Assembly: GCA_012719135.1 (NCBI GenBank)
Contig: JAAYAW010000060.1
Span: 1 to 64,000 of the forward strand
From: Chloroflexota bacterium
GTDB lineage: Bacteria > Chloroflexota > Anaerolineae > UBA1429
Reading direction: 5' to 3'
DNA: 64,000 bases
This document shows, in pieces, positions 26,359-35,067 of this stretch. The number at the start of each line of letters is the position of its first letter. Position 1 is the stretch's first letter. Below the pieces are notes generated by a model, which saw only the letters and a program-made list of their open reading frames with translations, was not told the DNA's origin and ran no database searches. The position numbers and the translations under genes were made by a program.

Positions 26359-27594
26359 CTAGTGCACGAGCAGCCACGGGGGCGCCAGGCGGGCACAGCA
26401 CTGTTTGACCTTCTTGCCAGAGCCGCAGGGACACGGGTCGTTGCGCCCGACGGCCCGAACCGGCCCTGGCTCCCGGCTGCCTGGAAGCAGGCTATCCCGA
26501 AGATGCATGAATCCCGCGTAACTGTGAGCATAGAACTTCTGCAGTCCTCTGCAGAGATAGTGCCGCTCGTTCCCGCCCAGCCCCACCAGGCGCGGGCAAC
26601 CCTGCCTGCACAACATCTGCCAGGCGCACCGGGCACACTCGCTTCGAGGTATGGCCTTTGCCTCCGCAAAGGCCGCCATTCGCGGCCCGCCAAAGGCTTG
26701 CTCCAGAGAGACCCCTTCGATATTCCCCAGGCGCAGTTCCTCACGAACGGCAAAGTCACAGGGATACATGTCGCCGTTGTACTCCACCACCAGATACGCC
26801 CCGCATTGCGCCTGGTAGCTGCACACGCTGGGCTCCTCGCCCAGGTAACACCCCAGGATAGAGTCGAAATCGCGGATCGACACTTCCGGCCGCCCTCCGT
26901 TGTACCACCGGTCGAACACCGCACACAGCATATCCCCGTACTGCTCCGGGCGGACGGAGAACTCGGTGACGTGGCCCGTCTCTGGGTCAACCTCGACACA
27001 GGGGATAAACTGCAGGTAGCGGAAGCCCTGATCCACCAGATAGTCATAGATCTCGGCTCCGTGGCTCCCCGTGATGGCGTTCACGACAGAGAGGATGTTG
27101 TACGCCACTCCATGACGCTCCAGGCGTGAGATCGCCTCCATCACCTGAGCGTGGCTTCCTGCCCCGTTCCGGTAGTGCCGGAACCGATCATGGTAATGAG
27201 CCGGACCGTCGAGGCTGATCCCCACAAGGAAACTGTACTCGCGGAAGAACCGCGCCCAATCGTCATCCAGCAGCAGGCCATTCGTCTGTAGACCGTTGCT
27301 TACCGATTGCCCCGGATAGCCGTACCTTTGCTGCAACTCCACCACGCGCCGGAAAAAGGCCAGACCACACAGAGTCGGTTCACCCCCTTGCCAGCCAAAG
27401 ATCGCCTGGCTCGGATCCAGCGCCATGGCCTGTTGGATCAGGCTCTCCAGGACGCGGTCTGGCATACGGCGCACCGGGACGCTCGCATACGGATCTGTCG
27501 GGCGATCGTGATAGAAGCAGTAGGTGCAATGCAGATTACAGTCTGCGGAGGCTGGCTTGACCAGCAAGCTGCGCGGTGGGGTCTTCTGTGGCAT
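26359..27594 (-). CDS. Radical SAM/SPASM enzyme, anaerobic sulfatase maturase-like, with SEC-C tail
   Basis: A radical SAM enzyme of the anSME type, which in characterised members oxidises a Cys or Ser of a sulfatase to formylglycine. The radical cluster motif is CNLHCTYC (Cys 19, 23, 26 of 411 aa). WQGGEPTL, SNGLQTNG and ISLDGPAHYHDR follow, then a SPASM-type cysteine set (CGAYLVVEYNGDMYPCDF and CARCAWQMLCRQGCP). A C-terminal SEC-C zinc motif NDPCPCGSGKKVKQCC is added. The ATG start is chosen because the longer track ORF begins inside the -35 box. No formylglycine motif (C/S-x-P-x-R) is visible in its secreted neighbour, so the substrate is unknown. Confidence 0.88.
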   Translation of the reverse strand: MPQKTPPRSLLVKPASADCNLHCTYCFYHDRPTDPYASVPVRRMPDRVLESLIQQAMALDPSQAIFGWQGGEPTLCGLAFFRRVVELQQRYGYPGQSVSNGLQTNGLLLDDDWARFFREYSFLVGISLDGPAHYHDRFRHYRNGAGSHAQVMEAISRLERHGVAYNILSVVNAITGSHGAEIYDYLVDQGFRYLQFIPCVEVDPETGHVTEFSVRPEQYGDMLCAVFDRWYNGGRPEVSIRDFDSILGCYLGEEPSVCSYQAQCGAYLVVEYNGDMYPCDFAVREELRLGNIEGVSLEQAFGGPRMAAFAEAKAIPRSECARCAWQMLCRQGCPRLVGLGGNERHYLCRGLQKFYAHSYAGFMHLRDSLLPGSREPGPVRAVGRNDPCPCGSGKKVKQCCARLAPPWLLVH

Positions 27595-27620
27595 GTCGCG
27601 CCTCGTCGAGAACTGGTCTG

Positions 27621-27648
27621 AAGATAGCTGCACCGTTGCCAATGTCAA
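27621..27648 (-). promoter_or_regulatory. Promoter of the radical SAM gene (TTGACA-16-TATCTT)
   Basis: A perfect TTGACA and a fair -10 TATCTT are 16 bp apart in the short gap after the protease gene. The predicted start is about 20 nt before the ATG at 27594, which has GAGG in front. The promoter suggests separate expression from the upstream protease. Confidence 0.65.
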
Positions 27649-27683
27649 TCATGCCCGGCCTGCAACGGGGCTGGCCTATGCCG

Positions 27684-29405
27684 CTATCGAGTAGTCATCG
27701 GGAGGTACGCGCGTTCGGGCTGTGGAGCGGGCTCATCACCGATATAGAGACGGCCGAATCCGATACCGGGGTCCCACCCGGTCTGCCCCGGGTACGGCTC
27801 CCCTCGCTCGATCAGGAGTGATTCGATCTCATCAGGCCCCCACCCCGGGTAGCGGCTGAGGATCAGCGCAGCCGCACCGGCCGCGTGAGGCGCGGCGGCC
27901 GAACTGCCCCCAAGCGGGGACATACTGGCGGTTTCGATGTCCCCGTAGCCCGCGATCCTGGGCTGCTCTATCCCCGGGGCCCCGACGCCTCCCGGCCCCT
28001 TGGCTGGCCCCATCGAGCTATCCGCCAGCAGACCGTAGGGAAACGCCGCTGATACCGCGGCAACGCCCAAGGACGCCTCAACATCTGCCGGGCTCGCGAG
28101 GCTCTGAGAGGCAACTCGAGTCTCCAGCCTCGGTTCGCCATCCAGAAACAGCTCGAGATGAACTCCGCGTGACACATCGTGCGCCAGGATAGATAGCGCA
28201 TAGAGCTTGCCAGCCTCGTGCGTCACATAGGTCAATGCCTCGGTTGGCGTCTGGCCGGCCAGTCCCGTCTGCGCATCGGTGCTCGTGGCCACCGCCCGGG
28301 GCACGGGATCCTCGATGTCGTACTCCCAGAGATAGAGATCATAGTCTTCTTCAACGGCAGCCCAGTCGCTCCAGCGAAGATAGGCATCGATCCGAGTGCC
28401 GGGGCTGAGCTCGTAGTGGCCCTCCTCCAGCAACCAGTTCATGAGGCTGTAAGGCGTGAAGCGGTAGTAATCACCAGACAGCGGATTCTCCCAGTCTCCA
28501 CACCAGTGCCGCTGGCGCTGATCTCCCGCCGAGGTCACCCACAGCACCCCCTCTGCCCGAACCCGATTCACCTGATCGGCGAGCAGGCCCGTACCGTCAC
28601 CCGGCGATACGTCGAACCAGCCAAGGGAGGTGCAGATGACGTCCACCTCACGGGAAAGCAGCCACTCCACGGCCTCCACCAGATCGACCGTTGTGGCGAT
28701 CCGGGCCAGAAAGAGATCCGATTCCGGGGCCACATCATGGATGATCTCGGCCACAGCGGTACCGTGCCGAGTGCCTCGATCTACCGATAGCCCCTCCTGT
28801 CCATCCACAAAGCTGCCCGTCTCGATCGAGGAGGGCAGCTCCGAACCCATCAGATCCTGGTAGCCCAGGTATCCAAGGTCTATCACGCCTACGCGGATGC
28901 CCTGTCCGAGGTATCCCAGATCATGCCATCGACTTGCGCCCATTGCCATCAGCGCATTGCTGGCAAGGGCACCTGGGACATCGTGAAGCAGGGGAATTGA
29001 CGGAAGGCGGATGTAGCCCACTCCCGGAGGTATCGCCAGAAGGGGAATGCTGAGTAACGGGATCCAGGCCTGCACTGGCCGTCGTGAGCCCCCCACCCCC
29101 GTCTGCTTCCCGCCGTATAGCCGTATCGCGAGCGACGCCACTCGATCCATCTCAAGCGGCGGGAATAGGTGTACCTGGAGGAAAGCGCCGGATACCCAGT
29201 CATGGTGATGCCCCACCCAAGCCAACAACTCCCTGGAGTTGCCGGCGCGCAGTATCTCGCAGAGATCCTGAAGATGAGCGTCTGCGTTCACCAGGTTGGG
29301 CGCAGAATGGCCAGAGGGGGAGCGAACAGGGTCGGCGTAGGCCGCGCCCACCACGAGGAGAGCGGCCAACAGAACACAACCCGCGCGGTGCGCAACGGTC
29401 TGCAT
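27684..29405 (-). CDS. Secreted subtilisin-like (S8) serine peptidase
   Basis: 573 aa from MQTVAHRAGC, chosen because AGGAG lies just upstream; the longer track start lacks a site. A signal peptide covers about residues 1-25 (VLLAALLVVGAAYA). The catalytic Asp lies in VGVIDLGYLGY, His in RHGTAVAEI and Ser in GGSSAAAPHAAGAAALI. The oxyanion position, normally Asn in SAGN, reads TSAGDQRQRHW, so it is Asp. Between His and Ser there is an inserted beta-rich domain (about residues 290-420). The C-terminus PERAYLPMTTR resembles the tail of the SpoIID-PGRP protein. It is probably cell-surface or extracellular; the substrate is unknown. Confidence 0.85.
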   Translation of the reverse strand: MQTVAHRAGCVLLAALLVVGAAYADPVRSPSGHSAPNLVNADAHLQDLCEILRAGNSRELLAWVGHHHDWVSGAFLQVHLFPPLEMDRVASLAIRLYGGKQTGVGGSRRPVQAWIPLLSIPLLAIPPGVGYIRLPSIPLLHDVPGALASNALMAMGASRWHDLGYLGQGIRVGVIDLGYLGYQDLMGSELPSSIETGSFVDGQEGLSVDRGTRHGTAVAEIIHDVAPESDLFLARIATTVDLVEAVEWLLSREVDVICTSLGWFDVSPGDGTGLLADQVNRVRAEGVLWVTSAGDQRQRHWCGDWENPLSGDYYRFTPYSLMNWLLEEGHYELSPGTRIDAYLRWSDWAAVEEDYDLYLWEYDIEDPVPRAVATSTDAQTGLAGQTPTEALTYVTHEAGKLYALSILAHDVSRGVHLELFLDGEPRLETRVASQSLASPADVEASLGVAAVSAAFPYGLLADSSMGPAKGPGGVGAPGIEQPRIAGYGDIETASMSPLGGSSAAAPHAAGAAALILSRYPGWGPDEIESLLIERGEPYPGQTGWDPGIGFGRLYIGDEPAPQPERAYLPMTTR

Positions 29406-29542
29406 CCGCACTCCTGGCAGGATCAGCCCTGCCTGCGACAACCGAACACCTCACCAGCGCGGAGACTGAGCAACTCTACGGTCGCCCTAGCACTACGCCT
29501 CCGTTGGCGCGGCTTGACCACACACTTCCGCAGCCGAAACCT

Positions 29543-30652
29543 CTAGAAAGCCCCCGAGTCGCCGGAGTATATCCGGCTTACCAACGATCCACAGCTCGTG
29601 CGCACCACCAGATCCCCAGTCACCGGTCGCAGGCGAGGAATCCGCCCCCCCTGCATCTCCATCACGGCCTCCTGCGCCTGAGTGGCGAGGCCGTCCAGAT
29701 CGAATCGAAAAGTCGTTAGGGGCTCCGCAAGATAGGCTGCAAAGGGCTCGTCACCGAATCCAGTCACCGCCACGTCTGAGGGGCAGGCCAGGCCCATTGA
29801 ACCCAGGTGGTGAATCGTTTGAGCTGCAAGCGTATCGGAGGAGCATACCACGGCAGTGGGCCGTAGATTCCCGGCTAGAGCCTCGGAGATCCTTTCCTCG
29901 GCCAGGTGCCCCACTCGATCGGTAGAGACGACCCACGCCAGTGGCAGCTCCAGCGCGCCGTCCAGCATGCGGGAACGGTACCCCTGATACCGCCGCCAGC
30001 CGCCGGTCAGCGTCGGATCGCTACCCACATACCCGATCCGCCGGTGTCCGGCCGATATCAGGTGCCCGGTTACGCGGGCCATGGCGTCCTGTTCATCGAT
30101 CGCGATCGTCGGCAAAGCAATCCCGGGTATCGAGCGCCCCAGAAGCAGGCTACGAGATGCATAGGGTGCCGTGAGAGCCCCATACCTTTGGGCGAGGCTG
30201 CGCTCCTCACCGGCAACAGCCCACAGGAGAGGAACTTCCTCCGGCACAGCCTGCGACCAGGCAACCTCGCCCTCCTCCTTGGGCAAGCGAATCATCTCCA
30301 CAACGCGCCCCGCACGCGCAAAAGCCTCCACGCACGCCGTCACAATCCCCGTCAGAAAGCCGTCGTGCGCTGGCGCGATGACCGCCATGTCGCAGGCCGC
30401 CGGCTCCGCCCGTTGGCCCTCATCACTCTCAACATACCAGCCCAGCCCGTGCCGGCTGTAAACGCGCGACTGCTGCGCCAGATCCCGCAGCGCTCGCCGC
30501 ACGGTGATCTGGCTGACCCTGAACAACTCACACAGCTCACGCTCGCTCGGCAGCTTCGCGCCAGGCGCCCACTTGCCCGCCCGGATCCCCTCCTCGATAC
30601 CGGCCGCCACCTGCCCATACAGCGGACCCGCTTCGCGTGTGCGAGGACTCAC
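29543..30652 (-). CDS. GntR/LacI hybrid transcriptional regulator
   Basis: 369 aa with an N-terminal GntR-type winged helix (YGQVAAGIEEGIRAGKWAPGAKLPSERELCELFRVSQITVRRALRDL, residues about 12-70). A LacI/periplasmic-binding-protein effector domain follows (from about residue 88; VTGHLISAGHRRIGYVGSD, AVVCSSDTLAAQ and VAVTGFGDEPFAAYLAEPLTTFRFD). This is the AraR architecture, normally a sugar-responsive repressor. It lies 38 bp downstream of the GH57 gene on the same strand, so it may be co-transcribed and may control alpha-glucan genes. An inverted repeat at the GH57 start site is a candidate operator. Confidence 0.88.
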   Translation of the reverse strand: MSPRTREAGPLYGQVAAGIEEGIRAGKWAPGAKLPSERELCELFRVSQITVRRALRDLAQQSRVYSRHGLGWYVESDEGQRAEPAACDMAVIAPAHDGFLTGIVTACVEAFARAGRVVEMIRLPKEEGEVAWSQAVPEEVPLLWAVAGEERSLAQRYGALTAPYASRSLLLGRSIPGIALPTIAIDEQDAMARVTGHLISAGHRRIGYVGSDPTLTGGWRRYQGYRSRMLDGALELPLAWVVSTDRVGHLAEERISEALAGNLRPTAVVCSSDTLAAQTIHHLGSMGLACPSDVAVTGFGDEPFAAYLAEPLTTFRFDLDGLATQAQEAVMEMQGGRIPRLRPVTGDLVVRTSCGSLVSRIYSGDSGAF

Positions 30653-30690
30653 CTCACTGCCTCTTCAGCCGCATGCCGATACCTCATATC

Positions 30691-32460
30691 TCACGCCGGC
30701 CGCCCTTGACGTTCAGCGAACCAGCGGTAATCGATATCCTCAAAGATCTTGTCAACCTGGTACAACTCCTCAGCGACCTCGGCCGCTGGCACCAGTGTGC
30801 CTGCCTCGATCATGCCCGCCAGCCGGTTGAACCGCTCGACATGGCCCAGAAAGCGTTCCGTCGCATACTCCTTGGCCTGGCCGGTTGTGACCAGGAATGG
30901 CCAATCGCTCGCCTGCAACAAGAGCAGTTCCCGCGCTGCCTGATTCAGCGCAATCGCAGCGTCACCGGTTGCCTGCGGGTACCGCTCCACCAACGCCTCC
31001 ATCCTTTGCTCGGCAGCGTGGATCGGTTCCCACATCCAATGCGTTTCCGGGTTGTCCCACGTCCAGTGTGTACCGCCCGCTCCCCAGGATCCCTCCGGGA
31101 TAGCGATCGCGTGGCGAGTGCTCTCGCAATCCAGATAGCCCGCAGTGGTTGTGAGGTCCACCACAGGGCTCTGCGCCAAGCGCTCAAGCACCTGGCCGAT
31201 CCAGGACACGCCCTCGAACCACCAGTGGCCAAACAGCTCGGTATCATAGTTGGACGAGATCAGACCGTACTCGCCTGTCTGCTCGCGGTAGTCGGCGAGC
31301 AATTCCTCCACGAGAGTCGCAAAGTGCGCGGCATGCGCTCGCACGCGATCCGCTGCCCACTCAGGATGGTAAACGTCCTTGTCGCCGAGGTCAGCATCCG
31401 GCGATGTCACACGCCAGTACTGCAGTCCCGAGACCACATCCTTGCGATGGAACTCCCGGTAGTCGCTATCGCCGGGATAGCCCCACTCGGCGGACCACAC
31501 CTGCATGCCCGTACGCTCGTTACGCCCAATCACCGCGACAGGAGGCTCTGTGACCGACCCATTGGGCTCCGCCACGAGGTAGGCGCGATAGGTGCTGCTC
31601 CCTGCAGACCCTTGATCTGCCACGGCCTGCGGTTCGATGCTCTGCGCCGCCTCCTGGAAACGCTTCTCGGCCAGAGCGTATGGACCGACTGCAAGGGCCG
31701 TCCGCGGCCGGTAGTCGGGCTGGCCCTTCTCCACCGACGACGTCTCCAAAAAGAAGCAACCGATCCCCTGCGCCGCGAGAAACGCCTCAAGGCCCGGGCG
31801 GATCGTCCCGTCGGGCTCCACTTTGGCGGGACGGTAGGCACACTCTGGAAGCCAGATGGTCCTCGGCGGCCTGCCAAAGTGCCGCGTGTGGCTGGCGACT
31901 GCGGTGCTGATCTGCGCATAGAGCGACGAATCCCGTGAGAGAAGGGGCAGATAGCCGTGCGTCGCCGCACAGGTGCTGATCTCTATACACCCCGCGTCCT
32001 GCAGCCGGCGGAACGCCGCGACGACATCTCGCTCGTAACGCAGCACAAAGCTGCGGCGGGTCTCCTCATAGAGCGTGCGATAGTAGCGCGCCAGGTCGTG
32101 CAGCTCGGGCTCCTGGGCCGGGTCAAAGCGAGCCTCATCGCGGCTCGCCATCTCGATCTCTTCGTCCAGGTACGCCACAAAATGCTCACACACGTCTGGA
32201 TCGGCAAGTTGCTCCACGAGGACAGGAGAGAGACTGATCGTCAGTTGGGGGCAGAGGCCGCGCTCGTACAGGTCGTACAGCGTGTTCAGGAGAGGGATAT
32301 AGGTCTCGGCGAGAGCCTCGTGAATCCACTCTTCGCCGTGGGGCCACCGCCCCGCCAACCGGCAGTACGGGAGATGGCTGTGCAGCACAAACTGAAACGC
32401 GCCGGCCCGCCTTGTGTTCTGCGGACCATTTGGACCACGAGCGGGAGCTTCCGTGCTCAT
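30691..32460 (-). CDS. GH57 1,4-alpha-glucan branching enzyme-like protein
   Basis: 589 aa starting at MSTEAPARG, with GGAGGG upstream. The family GH57 regions are FVLHSHLPYCR (region 1), a long helical segment, then TIWLPECAYRP with the candidate nucleophile Glu. SNYDTELFGHWWFEGVSWI carries the candidate acid/base Asp, and a C-terminal DUF1957-type helical domain follows. The HSHLPYCR...WPHGEEW start matches the characterised archaeal/bacterial GH57 branching enzymes, which create alpha-1,6 branches in glycogen. The protein is cytoplasmic. No glycogen synthase or phosphorylase gene is in the window, so the pathway context is incomplete. Confidence 0.88.
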   Translation of the reverse strand: MSTEAPARGPNGPQNTRRAGAFQFVLHSHLPYCRLAGRWPHGEEWIHEALAETYIPLLNTLYDLYERGLCPQLTISLSPVLVEQLADPDVCEHFVAYLDEEIEMASRDEARFDPAQEPELHDLARYYRTLYEETRRSFVLRYERDVVAAFRRLQDAGCIEISTCAATHGYLPLLSRDSSLYAQISTAVASHTRHFGRPPRTIWLPECAYRPAKVEPDGTIRPGLEAFLAAQGIGCFFLETSSVEKGQPDYRPRTALAVGPYALAEKRFQEAAQSIEPQAVADQGSAGSSTYRAYLVAEPNGSVTEPPVAVIGRNERTGMQVWSAEWGYPGDSDYREFHRKDVVSGLQYWRVTSPDADLGDKDVYHPEWAADRVRAHAAHFATLVEELLADYREQTGEYGLISSNYDTELFGHWWFEGVSWIGQVLERLAQSPVVDLTTTAGYLDCESTRHAIAIPEGSWGAGGTHWTWDNPETHWMWEPIHAAEQRMEALVERYPQATGDAAIALNQAARELLLLQASDWPFLVTTGQAKEYATERFLGHVERFNRLAGMIEAGTLVPAAEVAEELYQVDKIFEDIDYRWFAERQGRPA

Positions 32461-32496
32461 AACGTCAGTCCCTCCAGACGAGTGGTTAGGCGCCTG

Positions 32497-32511
32497 ACCA
32501 GCGCTCCTGGT
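32497..32511. promoter_or_regulatory. Inverted repeat ACCAG-N5-CTGGT at the GH57 start site
   Basis: A perfect 5-bp dyad with a 5-bp centre lies immediately downstream of the GH57 -10 box, covering the predicted start of transcription. The position suits a repressor site, for example for the hybrid regulator encoded next door. No second copy was found near other genes, so the assignment is tentative. Confidence 0.4.
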
Positions 32512-32515
32512 GCAG

Positions 32516-32545
32516 ACCATACCACAGGCGCGAGAAGCGAGTCAA
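32516..32545 (-). promoter_or_regulatory. GH57 gene promoter (TTGACT-18-TATGGT)
   Basis: On the minus strand TTGACT (five of six) and TATGGT (four of six) are 18 bp apart, giving a leader of about 50 nt before the ATG. It is divergent from the recD2 promoter 32 bp away. Confidence 0.6.
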
Positions 32546-32550
32546 GCACA

Positions 32551-32567
32551 CCTGCCCGATGGGCAGG
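32551..32567. promoter_or_regulatory. Inverted repeat CCTGCCC-GAT-GGGCAGG between divergent promoters
   Basis: A perfect 7-bp dyad with a 3-bp centre lies between the -35 boxes of the divergent GH57 and recD2 promoters, so a bound protein could affect both. It is not inside either transcript, which argues for a DNA-level site over an RNA hairpin. Confidence 0.45.
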
Positions 32568-32576
32568 GCACCTGCG

Positions 32577-32605
32577 TTGACGTCGCCGGCCCCGCGCCCT
32601 AGAAT
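32577..32605 (+). promoter_or_regulatory. recD2 promoter giving a leaderless mRNA (TTGACG-17-TAGAAT)
   Basis: TTGACG and TAGAAT, each one mismatch from consensus, are 17 bp apart. The -10 ends six bases before the recD2 ATG, so transcription should begin at or within a base of the A of the start codon. There is no ribosome-binding site and no room for one. Confidence 0.72.
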
Positions 32606-32611
32606 CCTACC

Positions 32612-34924
32612 ATGAAGCAGCCCAGACGCCCCGCTCGTTCGCACACCAACTTGCCCGGCTCATCCCAGGCCGCGTTTTCGCTTGGTTCGGAAGGAGAGGC
32701 CGTCGACGGCGAGTTCTGCGTTGACCACATCACATTCTCCAATCCGGATACGGGTTACGCCGTTGTTCGGCTGGTGTACGCCGATGCCGACACGGATTCT
32801 CCCGCCACATACACCGCCACGGGCATATTCGGGACTGTACAGGAGGGATCCTGTTATCGCGTTCAGGGGATATGGCATCATGATCGCCGCTATGGCCCGC
32901 AGATCCGCGCCTCTTCCGCCATCCTGCAGACTCCCACAACCCCCCAGGCGATTCGCCGTTACCTGGCGGGGGCCAGCATCAAAGGGCTGGGGCCTCACCA
33001 TGCCGGACTCGTGGTGGATCATTTTGGCGCTCGGGTCCTGGAGGTCCTGGACCAGGGCGGCAGGGAGTTGCAGCAAGTACGTGGCATCGGCCCGGTCCGG
33101 GCGGCCAAGATACGGGAGAGCTGGGCCGAGCATAGGGCCATCAACCGCCTCATGGTCAGCCTGCAGGGCGTGGCTGGCCTCACGCCACGGCAGGCCCAGC
33201 GCATCTTCCGCGAGTTCGGCGATGCCGCGTGGCAGACGGTGTCCTCAGATCCCTACCTGCTGGCCGAGCGCGTGTCCGGCTTTGGTTTCCTGACGTGCGA
33301 CCGCATTGCCCGCACGCTCGGCCTGCCCTCTGACTCTCCACAACGTCTACAAGCGGGCATCCTGCATGCTCTCAACCAGGCTCTCGATGAGGGTCACCTG
33401 TGGACCTCGCCAGACGAGCTTGTCACCCAGGCCGCCAGCCTCCTTGAAGCCGAACCGGGCCTGGTTGCGGCCCAGCTGGAACAACTGGTAGCCGGCCAGC
33501 GGGTGATCCGTCGCACTATCGTATCCGCCGACGGCAACACCGGCATCTACCTCAGGGCTGTCGCAGAAGCCGAGGAGCGCATCGCCTCCCGCCTCAGGAC
33601 GTGGCTGGAACAGCCTGCAGCTACGCCTCTGAACCTGCAGCCGGGCGATGCGCTCGAACTCGCACGCCAGTGCAGCCAGACGGATCTGACTCAGGATCAA
33701 TATGCGGCAGTGGTCTCTTTGCTTACTGGTACACGCCTGGTCGTGCTTACCGGGGGCCCCGGAACCGGCAAGACCACTGCCATGCGCGCGCTCATCCGCT
33801 CTCTGGAGGCGCTGCAGGTAACCTACGCCCTCTGCGCCACCACCGGACGGGCGGCCAAGCAACTCTCATACGCAACGGACCGGCAGGCGGCCACCGTACA
33901 CCGGTATCTCGGCCTGGGCGCCCAGGCGCAGAGGCTTCCACCCGAGCCGGTGCGCGAGTCCGTCTTTGTCATCGACGAAGCATCGATGATCGATCTCTGG
34001 CTGATGGATCAGATTATGGCCAGGCTAGGTGCGCGTACCCATCTGTTCCTGGTCGGTGACGTCGACCAGTTGCCGCCTGTCGGCCCGGGGGCCATCCTCC
34101 ACGACCTCATTGAGGCCTCTCCCCGGACGGCCGGTGGCCGGGTCACGGTAACCCGACTGGATCTGATCTTCCGGCAGGAGGCCGGTGACGTCAGCCTCAT
34201 CGCCGCCAACTGCCGCCGCATCCGCGAGGGCCTGCGGCCCCTTCCGCCGGCGAACAGTGCCGCCGACTACTTTGAGATGCCCCGTGAGACTCCGGCGGAG
34301 GCGCTAGAGCTTGCGGTCGAACTCGCCGCTCAACGGCTTCCGGAGTATCTCGGCATCCCTTCCTCTGAAGTACAGATCCTAACGCCAGTGCACAGCGGGG
34401 AGGCCGGCGTGCAAGCCCTCAATGCCGCCCTGCAGGCGCGGCTGAACCCGCCCTCGCCTGTAAAGAGCGAGTGCGCCCTCGGGCGCCAGGATCAAGGCAC
34501 TCCGTCAGTCATGAGAGTCGGTGACCGGGTTCGCCAAACGCGCAACGACTACCAGAAAAAGGTCTTTAACGGGGACTTGGGAACCGTAGTAAGCATCGAT
34601 CAGGACGAGCACCGCGTACGCGTGGCCTTCGACGACGACACTGTGGACTATGCCTTTGCAGAACTCGACGATCTCGTGCACTCCTGGGCGATGACCGTCC
34701 ATGCAGGCCAGGGATCGCAGTGGCCCGCAGTCATCGTCATCATGCTGTCCGCCCACTATGTGATGCTGGAACGGAACATTCTGTACACGGCGCTGTCTCG
34801 AGCTCAAAGGCTCGCGGTGCTCATCAGCCAGGAGCGAGCCCTCAGGATCGCCATCCAGCGCACCACACTGGTTAGCCGCCGCACCGACCTGGTGGGCAGG
34901 TTAGTCGGCTCCGAGACAGGCTGA
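32612..34924 (+). CDS. recD2: RecD2-type ATP-dependent 5'-3' DNA helicase
   Basis: An SF1B helicase of the RecD2 family, acting in recombination and mismatch or replication repair without RecBC, 770 aa. The N-terminal OB-like and helix-hairpin-helix region (RYLAGASIKGLGPHHAGLVVDHFG) is typical of RecD2. Helicase motifs are I GGPGTGKTTAMRAL, Ia LCATTGRAAKQLS, II VFVIDEASMIDL, III LFLVGDVDQLPPVGPG, and V/VI AMTVHAGQGSQWPAV and NILYTALSRAQRLAVL. The last two read HAGQGSQ instead of the usual HKSQGSE, a mild variant. It appears to be translated from a leaderless message. Confidence 0.94.
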   Translation: MKQPRRPARSHTNLPGSSQAAFSLGSEGEAVDGEFCVDHITFSNPDTGYAVVRLVYADADTDSPATYTATGIFGTVQEGSCYRVQGIWHHDRRYGPQIRASSAILQTPTTPQAIRRYLAGASIKGLGPHHAGLVVDHFGARVLEVLDQGGRELQQVRGIGPVRAAKIRESWAEHRAINRLMVSLQGVAGLTPRQAQRIFREFGDAAWQTVSSDPYLLAERVSGFGFLTCDRIARTLGLPSDSPQRLQAGILHALNQALDEGHLWTSPDELVTQAASLLEAEPGLVAAQLEQLVAGQRVIRRTIVSADGNTGIYLRAVAEAEERIASRLRTWLEQPAATPLNLQPGDALELARQCSQTDLTQDQYAAVVSLLTGTRLVVLTGGPGTGKTTAMRALIRSLEALQVTYALCATTGRAAKQLSYATDRQAATVHRYLGLGAQAQRLPPEPVRESVFVIDEASMIDLWLMDQIMARLGARTHLFLVGDVDQLPPVGPGAILHDLIEASPRTAGGRVTVTRLDLIFRQEAGDVSLIAANCRRIREGLRPLPPANSAADYFEMPRETPAEALELAVELAAQRLPEYLGIPSSEVQILTPVHSGEAGVQALNAALQARLNPPSPVKSECALGRQDQGTPSVMRVGDRVRQTRNDYQKKVFNGDLGTVVSIDQDEHRVRVAFDDDTVDYAFAELDDLVHSWAMTVHAGQGSQWPAVIVIMLSAHYVMLERNILYTALSRAQRLAVLISQERALRIAIQRTTLVSRRTDLVGRLVGSETG

Positions 34925-34959
34925 TCTCGCCACGTTGCGTGGGCAGCGTGATTCGGGAT

Positions 34960-34988
34960 TTGCCGCCGCCTGGCGGTGAACCTATAAT
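34960..34988 (+). promoter_or_regulatory. ppdK promoter (TTGCCG-17-TATAAT) with palindromic spacer
   Basis: A perfect TATAAT is preceded at 17 bp by TTGCCG. The spacer contains the inverted repeat CCGCC-T-GGCGG (34966-34976), a possible operator placed where a bound factor would block polymerase. The leader of about 75 nt contains a small stem ACTGG-ATAA-CCAGT (35035-35048) just before the GGGAGGAG ribosome-binding site. Confidence 0.75.
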
Positions 34989-35067
34989 AGGGCGTCCGTG
35001 CCTGTATCAGGTGGGGATTCTGTGCACGTATATCACTGGATAACCAGTCATTGGGAGGAGTCGTTCC

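Noticed and set aside
30637-31938. 433-aa plus-strand ORF opposite GH57
   Set aside because: Antisense shadow of the branching enzyme, which has all GH57 regions.
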